Of a DNA stretch of 64,000 bases, positions 56,801-64,000 are shown in pieces. Numbering within the stretch: position 1 is the stretch's first letter; every line of letters begins with the position of its first letter. Under the pieces are notes generated by a model. The model had not been told where the DNA came from. It worked only from the letters and a program-made list of their open reading frames with translations, and searched no databases. Source of the DNA: Corylus avellana (taxonomy: Eukaryota > Streptophyta > Magnoliopsida > Fagales > Betulaceae); the NCBI RefSeq assembly GCF_901000735.1, contig NC_081547.1, forward strand, positions 7,732,193 through 7,796,192. Direction: 5' to 3'. The translations under genes were made by a program, and so were the position numbers.

Positions 56801-58358
56801 AGGTCATTTTCCCACTGACAACCATTAAGATCAAAGTTCCACACGTTCTCTTATATCTTAAACATAAGAGGAATTATAAAGCCAATGAAACAAAACAAGA
56901 ATAAGATCACTATTTTACTTTGTTTAAGTAAACTATTAGTTGTAAGATCCCAAAGAGCTATGTGTTTTAAACAATTGAGGAGATGAATTATACAAAAGGT
57001 TTAGCATGCATAAGACTGTAAAAGATAAAGCAGAGAATGCCATATGCAAATCAAATTTCACTTTGTTCAACAACCAATGGAACTTCCATGTGATAGTGCT
57101 CTCAAAAATATATGGAATAGCAAAAATGAATACAGTATTTGTTTAAAATGACATAAGAACTTATGTAACTCATATAACTTCAAAAGTGTTTCAAGCATGT
57201 CAAAATGCAAAAATAATATCATATTCAAGAGTCCGTCTCCATTCAAGTTTAAAGCATTGAGACTATCAGTGGAAATCATCTATTGGCTACAGTTCTTCCA
57301 CTCCACCTAGTGGTCCTGCATCTTGAGAAAAATACCTTCTTTTTTTTATAAGTAATAATGATATAAAAAGCGCAGAGGGGCGCAACCCACATACACGGGA
57401 AGTATAAAAGAGAGCGCCTAAGAGGGAGAAAAATGAAAAAAGAAATTAGAGAAACTGATCTCTATAGGAGCAAGCCAAGCGGCTGTCCAGGAATACAAAG
57501 TAAAGAAGAAGAAATGGGTCAATTCCTCTATGGTCCTAGTGGAGTTCTCAAAGCATCTAGCATTGATACTTTGAGAAACATACTTCAATACCAAGTTACT
57601 ACTAATGAGGAAGTTTACTTAAATGATGAATCTTCATCCCAAGTAAAACAAATATGTATAAAATGTAGCCTGCTTCGTATAAATTTTGCAGTCAAAAGCA
57701 CTTGCACTAATAAACCAAAAATCACCATTGATGACACAACTGCTCATGCCAAAAAGCAACAAAAAAGAAGCAAAGAGGACTACAATTTAATTTTCAAATA
57801 ATTTGCCATCACCTTATATTGAACCATCCCACCAGTGCTTGTTATCTATAATTGGATCTCTCCTTCTTTAATGTCAGACAGGACAAAGCCAAACTCTATC
57901 AACCCCAGGCATAAACATATAAACTCAGAAAATCACTATTAACAAAAGAATGTGTGGCAAACATTTAAAGCAAATATCCCTTAATATGCATCCATTCTAG
58001 AGCTCTGAACTACATAGAAGATGGATGAAAGAGAGATTAAAGCCAAACAATAAATAGGTAAAACCATAAAAGACAAAAGAAAGAATAAAACAATACCCAT
58101 AAACAGTAACCCATTCTTCCTCATTGAGGTTCCCTGCGGGCAAGCAATTCCTCTGTATCTCTGGTCTTGCAACTTCCCCTGGGGGCAGAAGTGTGATCAA
58201 CGCAACAGGCTGGACCACACCCTCAACAGGCGAATTCTTTCCATTCTCATCTTGCTCACTGCCACTCTTTGCAGGTGTTGTAGGCGACCACCAACTCAAA
58301 CCCACCGAACCCAGTTGGTTTTGCTGTGCACCCATCATGGCATAAGAAATGCTTGTCT
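53838..58358 (-). pseudogene. NUP35: NUP35-type nucleoporin gene lacking its 5' part
   Basis: Three coding exons on the minus strand: about 58097-58358 (ISYAMMGAQQNQLG, LSWWSPTTPAKSGSEQDE, EEEWVTVYG), 55471-55582 (FSPADTNLVLREFEKCGVTL) and 53838-54134 (ALSKNGMQINGVLIVGVKPL ... KIMDLMFGV), with good splice sites and matching phases. Together they encode the NUP35-type RRM and C-terminus of plant nucleoporin NUP35 (Nup53 in yeast), an inner-ring component of the nuclear pore. The usual N-terminal region (about 130 residues) is missing: upstream of RGKSETSISYAM the frame meets TGA at about 58376 and only eroded similarity follows, with SEC13 next. Several substitutions (VALITLLPPGEV) suggest relaxed constraint. 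It could still use ATG 58338 and make a short protein. Confidence 0.7.
57338..57432 (-). mobile_element. RTE-type LINE 3' end fragment
   Basis: TTTTTTATAAGTAATAATGATATAAAAAGCGCAGAGGGGCGCAACCC resembles, from memory, a common 3' tail of plant RTE LINEs. Lies in intron of the NUP35-like gene. How far it extends to the right is not clear. Confidence 0.4.
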
Positions 58359-58993
58359 CTGATTTGCCACGTCAAACTTTGGCAGACACTTGTCTGACTC
58401 TAGGCAGCCGGATAGCAGGACTCCTATTACACTAGCACTAATTGGTCACTTACACCCCCAGCCAAACCCGGACCAAAAAAAAATAAATAAATACAAACAA
58501 ACATCAACATAAAGGTGGATTACGGGGATTACCAGAAAACTGTACAGAAATGTCGTTCTCCTAACAACATATACCTCCTTTTTCTTTTTTTTGTTCTCAA
58601 GAAGCTAATAAGCTATACTCAAAAATTGCTAGACGCTGCTGCAACTCAAAGTTGTGCATCACCATCACATTGTTACAAAACAAAAACCAAAAAAAATCTT
58701 TGAATTACCACAACTCCTGTGGCTTGCAAGAAGTGCGTCATTTCTCACAAAAATAAAAAATAAAAAAGCCTGAAAACAATTGACAATCCACCTCAAATGT
58801 CTCCACCCACTGCAAATGGATTACCCTTTTTATGCCCCTGCTGAGCGAATGCTTCATTCAGTGGCTTCTGCTCCATACGAAGTTCTGGTCTTTACGATGT
58901 ACCCACTTAAAAAGACAACAAACTTTCCACAAATTTGAGGATCAAATTTCCTGTTATTTATATTTTCAAATTCATTTCCTTTTTATTCTAAAA

Positions 58994-59117
58994 AATTTGA
59001 ACAGTTACCTTCATGACAATAAACAAGTTGTTCAGAGATATCTGCTATTTGTTGCCCGCATATGGCAGTCATCAAGTGCAATGAAAATAATGATACTACA
59101 GCTGCTCGAAGACCAAC
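58994..59117 (-). other. Possible orphan exon, unidentified
   Basis: A minus-strand open segment EGEEVGLRAAVVSLFSLHLM...ADISEQLVYCHEG lies between AAAAG and G|gtaact splice-like signals. A second candidate segment (58793-58889, ending NPFAVGGDI) follows in a frame that does not join it cleanly. No family recognised. May be a leftover of a decayed gene. Confidence 0.25.
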
Positions 59118-59629
59118 TTCTTCACCCTCTTTTATGCCACCAAAAAAAAAAAAGGGACAATAGTAATGAATTTTTACCATGGCAATGCTTCAAATGAAAC
59201 AAAACATTCTATAGATATACAAAACTTTTTCTCTCCTACCAAAAAGCACTTCAGCTCAAGCATAAAGGGTGGGCTTGGGTACGGGGTGGGTTCTATGTTG
59301 AATCATATTAATACATGTTTGTATATTTATTAACCAGCAGACAGTTCACTTATCAATGTAGATTAGCCAAAACAAAACTCAAAAGATTGGAAACATTTCA
59401 AAACTGAGATAAGAAATCCACCACAACCAATCATCAACAAATTTCAAGATAATTTTTGACAAACTACAATCCACATTTGTTTCTGGCAAGTCTAGGGTTT
59501 TGATATAATCTCAATATCAGGCAAAGTACTAAGATACATGACAATGTAAAGAAACAATGTCCTAAAACATGTGGATGAAAAAGATTTAGAACAAAATCCA
59601 GTACTTCAAGGGCAAAAGTAATATGGATG

Positions 59630-60535
59630 CTAAGGCTCAACTGTGGAAACCTGTTGCCACTCCCCGTCGACTGCTTCCTTCCACAATGTCACATTGTTGT
59701 TTCCGTCAGCGACAGCCAATATGTTTCCCGTCAGCGACCAGGAGACCCTCCAGACAGGAGTCTTAAAATCATTCAAAACCTTGCCTTCCCATTGATCCCC
59801 CTCCTTGACCACAGTCCATATGATGACTTTGCCATCCTGTGAGGCACTTGCAATTGTAGATTTTGGAAGTCCCAAGTTGGGTGCCCACGCAACATCACGA
59901 ACCCAATCTGTATGCATCTGAAGAGCTGGAAAGCAATCCATCTTCCAACTCCCATTATAGAGCTTCCACACCTTCACAGTATTATCACAACCACCTGAGC
60001 AGAGCTTCTGAACAGGATCAAGCAAGCCAGAACCAACAAGAGCACCAGGCGCAGTTGAGGGAGCCCATGAAACAGAAGTGACACCAACTGGATGAGCTTG
60101 GTCAATCCTCGAGGTGTCCCAACCACCATCCGGTCTTGCAGTGAAAACTGAGATATTCCCATCAGAGGAACCACATGCTAAACAAAGACCCAGTTCATGA
60201 GGAGCCCAAGCAATAGAATTGACAGAGGACTTGTGGTCATCAAAGACGTGAGCTTGGGTCCACTCATTTGGATTACCCTCCTTCCATATTATCACGTGCC
60301 CGTCATAAGAACATGAAGCGAGAAAAGACCCAAATTTCGGGTGAGCCCAGACTACCTGCCAAACAGGTCCTTGGTGGCCAGTTAATGTCGCAAGAGGCTG
60401 AGAGGTTGTATTGCTCACCCCAACTATCTTAATGGAATGGTCTGACGAGGCCGTGGCAAGACGCTTACCATAGTAATCCATTGCCACATCGTGGATCACA
60501 TCTTGGTGACCAGTTTCAATCTTTTGCGAAGGCAT
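59630..60535 (-). CDS. SEC13: SEC13, COPII coat and nuclear-pore WD40 protein
   Basis: One uninterrupted 301-residue coding exon, MPSQKIETGHQDVIHDVAMD to VDGEWQQVSTVEP. Six WD40 blades are visible: ATASSDHSIKIVGV, ASCSYDGHVIIWK, ACGSSDGNISVFT, SGGCDNTVKVWK, ASASQDGKVIIW and VADGNNNVTLWK. SEC13 pairs with SEC31 in the outer COPII cage on ER exit sites and with NUP145/NUP96 in the Y-complex of the nuclear pore. Length is normal and no key blade is lost. One substitution, VGV where many paralogues have IGV, is trivial. The leader is probably spliced: acceptor gaagcag| at 60563 and donor GGAGCAG|gtgata at 61426, which fits the usual 5'-UTR intron. Confidence 0.97.
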   Translation of the reverse strand: MPSQKIETGHQDVIHDVAMDYYGKRLATASSDHSIKIVGVSNTTSQPLATLTGHQGPVWQVVWAHPKFGSFLASCSYDGHVIIWKEGNPNEWTQAHVFDDHKSSVNSIAWAPHELGLCLACGSSDGNISVFTARPDGGWDTSRIDQAHPVGVTSVSWAPSTAPGALVGSGLLDPVQKLCSGGCDNTVKVWKLYNGSWKMDCFPALQMHTDWVRDVAWAPNLGLPKSTIASASQDGKVIIWTVVKEGDQWEGKVLNDFKTPVWRVSWSLTGNILAVADGNNNVTLWKEAVDGEWQQVSTVEP

Positions 60536-60947
60536 TTTTCCACAGTCAATATACTTTACCTACTGCTTCAAAACAAAAGGGTAACTCAGATTAAAACTGA
60601 TATATCTTCCATTGGTTCGCAGAAAAATTCAAATCCTATTAATACGTGAGATGATCTATATGTTCTACAACACCCAGTGTTTGCTTGCTAAGAAAGTGCA
60701 AGAAAATAAAAAAAAGTTAAATAAAGAAAACCTTAATTTGTACATTTTCCGCTGTTCTAATCTCAATAACAAAGAAGAAAAATCTTGGACAATCTAATAG
60801 CGTAACTTTCATTACAGACCAATTACTTGTAGCTACCAAACTATAGAAAATCTGAATCTAAAAGTTTCAGTTCCTCTAACATTCCTTATCTTTTCTTGTC
60901 TACCAAAAAGAACAAAGATAAAGCCAAATTACTCATGTACTCAGATC

Positions 60948-61100
60948 TAGGGGTGTAAACCAGCCGAGCTTGGGCGAGCTTGGCTTGTCCGGGCTCGGCT
61001 CGTTTACTTTGAGGCCAGGCTCGAGCTCGACACGAGCCTAGAAATGTTGCTCGAGCTCGGCTCGATAGGGTTGGAACCCTGTTCGAGCTCGAGCTCAAGC
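60948..61100. mobile_element. Truncated MITE in the SEC13 leader intron
   Basis: TAGGGGTGTAAACCAGCCGAGC followed by CGAGCTCGGCTCG-type runs, a very common plant repeat start. The far end with its inverted repeat is not seen. Confidence 0.55.
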
Positions 61101-61426
61101 TCGATTAATTTTGGGATGTATATGTACATGAATTTAGCAAAAATGATTCAATCCTAGAATTCAATATTATGTGAAAGACCAACACCCATCTGTTTAATAA
61201 GACGAAGATACTTTTTCTGCTCTAATTTCATCAAACACAAACCATAATTCAGTAAAAAACAGAAACCCCAATACCTATCTATCCAAAAATATTTCCAAAT
61301 TTTTCTGGGAAACCAAACGAACACATCAAACGGCAAAACCCCAAACCACCCACCACCCAAGAAGAAACGGAGAAAAAAAAAAAAAAAAAACCCAAAAAGA
61401 AAAGAAAAAGCCACAAATCTTATCAC

Positions 61427-61680
61427 CTGCTCCGCCTCCGATCCGCGGCGTACTGCGAGAGTGAAACGACCTCCAAGAGCGGCGTGGTCAGCGGGGTTGG
61501 TAGGGGCAAGTTCCTGGAAACCGGGCACGAGCCGTTCAGCTTCAGCCAGGCGTCGAGGTGTGTGGTTGCTGCGGTGGTGGTGGTGGTTGCCGTTGGGAGC
61601 ACTGGGGGAGCGGTGGGAGCGGCAACAGAGATAGGAGGCGAGGAGGATGGTGGAGACTGAAAGAGGAAAGTCGACAGAAT
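61427..61680 (-). other. Probable 5'-UTR exon and promoter side of SEC13
   Basis: GC-rich and pyrimidine-rich on the minus strand, ending in a donor GGAGCAG|gtgataag. Two of its frames are open but neither has a start codon in a good place, so it is read as noncoding leader. Upper limit estimated. Confidence 0.5.
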
Positions 61681-61689
61681 GGAGAGATT

Positions 61690-62689
61690 TAGGTTAAATT
61701 GGGTTCTCTAATTTGCAACTGTTGGATTTGGAAAAATAATATCATCCAACGGCTATTAGATCATCAAAACATTTTCAACATTAATGCTTGATAGCGCACG
61801 CATTACGGAATTAATCCTTGAATATATTCACCTGGAATTAATCCTCTGTGTGTGTCTAATAGTGAGACCGGTTCCATGCAAGCATAGTAGATGATCTAGA
61901 CCGTTTATTAGGATCTTGACTTTCATATTCAATTTACAACGTCAGATTAATGAGCTTATTATGTCATGTGGAGCACCATATAATTCTTTCAAATTGGTTT
62001 ACACTTATATACATAGATCAAATTCAACGGCTAAGATTAAATTCAATTAAATTGGATGGCTACGATTAAATTCAATAAAAAATTTAAAATTCAAAATTTA
62101 GGAATTATGAATAAAAATTGTGTTATGTAGTATTATTTAGGGTCAGTTTGTTATTTCAATTTCAATAATTACGATTTTAAAAATTGTGTTTTTCTCAATC
62201 GCATTTTTTTTTTCTTATTTTAGATTAAGTATTTTTTAAATCACAACATAAAACGCTTTATGTCACACACTCACACACACTAATCACTATTATCATATTG
62301 CATATAGTATTATTTAATTAATATGTTAAAATGTTAATGCTTAACACAAGTCAAGTATATAATGTCAATATTAATATATATTGTATCTTATATGTAAACA
62401 TTTATATACTTATATGATTGTATCATTATATGGGTCAATATTAATTTTTATATACTTATATTTTATGATCCCATGATCACGATTCATGACATATATATGA
62501 TTTAAATTCAAATTGTTAAGTTTTTACATACTACAAATTGTGATTATAAAGTATAAATTATAAGAAACACATTCGTTACTTAATTATTAATCATTTAATT
62601 TTAATCTAATGGTAATGCTCAAATCCTAAGTCATAAATTCCTCATAATGTAATATGAGAAATTGTTTACGTAACAATTTCCGGGAAGTA
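61690..62689. other. Intergenic AT-rich region, no gene seen
   Basis: Low-complexity A+T sequence with no supported ORF; 62150-62290 resembles a decayed MITE. Confidence 0.6.
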
Positions 62690-63480
62690 TGCCCTATAAG
62701 TGTTACAAGATTCTGGTTTATTAGCTTCTAAACCAGCTAAGTTTCCAATGGAGCAAAATGTGAAGTTGTCCAAAGATAATGGTCCTTTATTAGATGATTC
62801 CACAAGCTATAGACGCCTTATTGGAAGGTTGCTTTACTTGACAGTGACTAGACCAGACTTGTCTTACTTAGTTCAAACATCGAGTCAATTCATGGATAAA
62901 CCTTGCCAACCACATTTAGATGCAGCACATAGGGTTTTAAGATACATCAAGTCTGCTCCAGGACAGTGACTAGTCTTTCCAGCTATCTCAGATTTCAAGG
63001 TTAAGGCTTTCTCTAATTTTGATTGGGCTGGTTGCCTTGACACTAGAAGGTCCATCACAGGTTTCTGTGTATTCATTGGTGACTCTATGATATCCTGGAG
63101 ATCCAAAAAGCAACAAGCCGTTTCCAGATCATCAGTTGAAGCTGAGTATAGATCTATGGTTGCTGTATCTTGTGAGCTAACATGGTTGTTTTCCCTCTTG
63201 GATTATTTGTAAGCTCCTTATTAGAAACCAGCATTGATTTTCTGTGATAGCCATGCAGCTCTCCATATTGCGGCAAACCATGTTTTCTATGAACGAACCA
63301 AACACATAGAAATTGATTGTCATTTGGTTCGTGAGAAAATTTAGATGGGATTACTCAAGACTTTGCATGTTCCCTCTAATCATCAATTGACAGATATCTT
63401 CACCAAACATCTTGGTTCTGCTTTGTTTACTGATCTACTGTCCAAGATGTCTATACTAGATCTTCACCATCCATCTTGAG
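62690..63480 (+). pseudogene. copia fragment: end of reverse transcriptase and RNase H
   Basis: ASKPAKFPMEQN, YRRLIGRLLYLTVTRPDLSY and AAHRVLRYIKSAPGQ (62716-62967), then [45 protein letters not shown] and TDIFTKHLG. Stops at 62968, in the LDYL region (about 63211) and at about 63342 break it. Ends in the polypurine TTGAGGGGGAG before a 3' LTR. Confidence 0.88.
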
Positions 63481-63487
63481 GGGGAGT

Positions 63488-63860
63488 ATCTAGAACTCAA
63501 AGTATTTTGAGTTTTTGTAATTGCGATCGAGCAATGTTAATAAGTGTGATCGATCGTACTATCAGAGAAGAAACAAAAACTCTCTAATAGTGTGATCGAT
63601 CGCCTTCATGCAAAACGATCGATTGCACTCGTAATAGTTTGAAAACATTGAAGCGATGAGCTGCTGCTGATAGGATGGTTAAAGCTGTTATTCTTTCTAT
63701 TAAGATTGGTTTGTAAATAACAACTTATTGTTATGTAGTTAGAAGTTAGTATATGCTATATATACTGTAAATGTACAAGAATCAATTCATTGAATGAAGT
63801 TCCCAAGAGAATTTTTCTCTCAATTCTTTGTTACTTTTATTTCTTGTTAGTCCCAACCTG
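63488..63860 (+). repeat. 3' LTR of the 62.7-kb copia fragment (right edge uncertain)
   Basis: Begins TATCTAGAACTCAAAG right after the polypurine tract. Contains several CGATCGATCG palindromes (63533-63630) and CTATATATACTG (about 63755) as a TATA-like site. No partner LTR in the window. Confidence 0.65.
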
Positions 63861-64000
63861 CACAACTAAGAGTGCTTTCAGCACTGCATTTCCCAAATAA
63901 GAAAGTGCAATTTTAAATCAAACCGCAAAAAAATTATCTTTTCAAAATGCATTTTAAAAAAAATAAAAAAATCATAATGTGTTATTTCTAGGCCTATAAC
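63861..64000. other. MITE-like sequence at window edge
   Basis: GAGTGCTTTCAGCACTGCATTTCCC and the AAAGTGCAATTTTAAATC...AAAATGCATTTT runs are typical of a common plant MITE. The last 30 bases repeat 53408-53437. Confidence 0.5.

Noticed and set aside
57433..57801. 122-codon plus-strand ORF in an intron of the NUP35-like gene
   Set aside because: Lies next to a LINE tail, no recognisable motif, opposite strand to the gene; taken as chance or repeat-derived.
61154..61528. 124-codon minus-strand ORF in the SEC13 leader
   Set aside because: Runs through a splice donor and a poly(F) tract from the A-run in the intron; better explained as 5' UTR plus intron.

Overview
This window is nuclear DNA of a flowering plant, probably a woody eudicot (Fagales-like from the style of its repeats, low confidence). 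It has plant housekeeping genes with GT-AG introns, an AT-rich background, nested retrotransposons, Mutator-like (MULE) elements and three 100-N scaffold gaps (6007-6106, 35129-35228, 45474-45573).

Left part (1-46000): a tandem cluster of six two-exon minus-strand genes for small secreted cysteine-rich proteins of the plant thionin-like type, named here A (914-1332), B (7647-8065), C (25838-27361, damaged), D (31582-32312), E (35883-36628) and F (43913-44406). Exon 1 carries the signal peptide and CxxxCxxxC...CxxxCxxxC...CxxxC; exon 2 carries a final CxxxC that is easy to miss. A and B lose that last pair to an in-frame stop. D has two copies of the helical module that are identical over 99 bp. 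C has a nonsense codon, a lost cysteine, one MULE in its intron and another just behind its TATA box. F has two extra cysteines.

The cluster is inflated by mobile DNA: an internally deleted Ty3 (Tat-type) element present in both duplicate blocks 1-6006 and 6734-18565; an L1-type LINE (9284-15115) present only in the second block; a Ty1/copia element (20245-25258); a Pack-MULE carrying the start of the DCP2 decapping-enzyme gene (27469-28868); an old endogenous caulimovirid fragment split by a small DNA transposon (29051-30368); and a copia element (38605-42785) with a long intact gag-protease-integrase ORF but almost no reverse transcriptase. Target-site duplications and empty sites give an order of events: Ty3 insertion, block duplication, then LINE insertion in one copy only.

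Right part (47900-61700): ordinary genes on the minus strand. A three-exon CASP-like four-helix membrane protein gene (47939-50425) is followed by a NUP35-type nucleoporin gene that seems to have lost its 5' end (53838-58358), and by SEC13 (59630-60535), an intact single-exon WD40 coding sequence with a probable 5'-UTR intron. SEC13 and NUP35 are both nuclear-pore components. Two copia remnants (52776-53375 and 62690-63480) flank this gene block.
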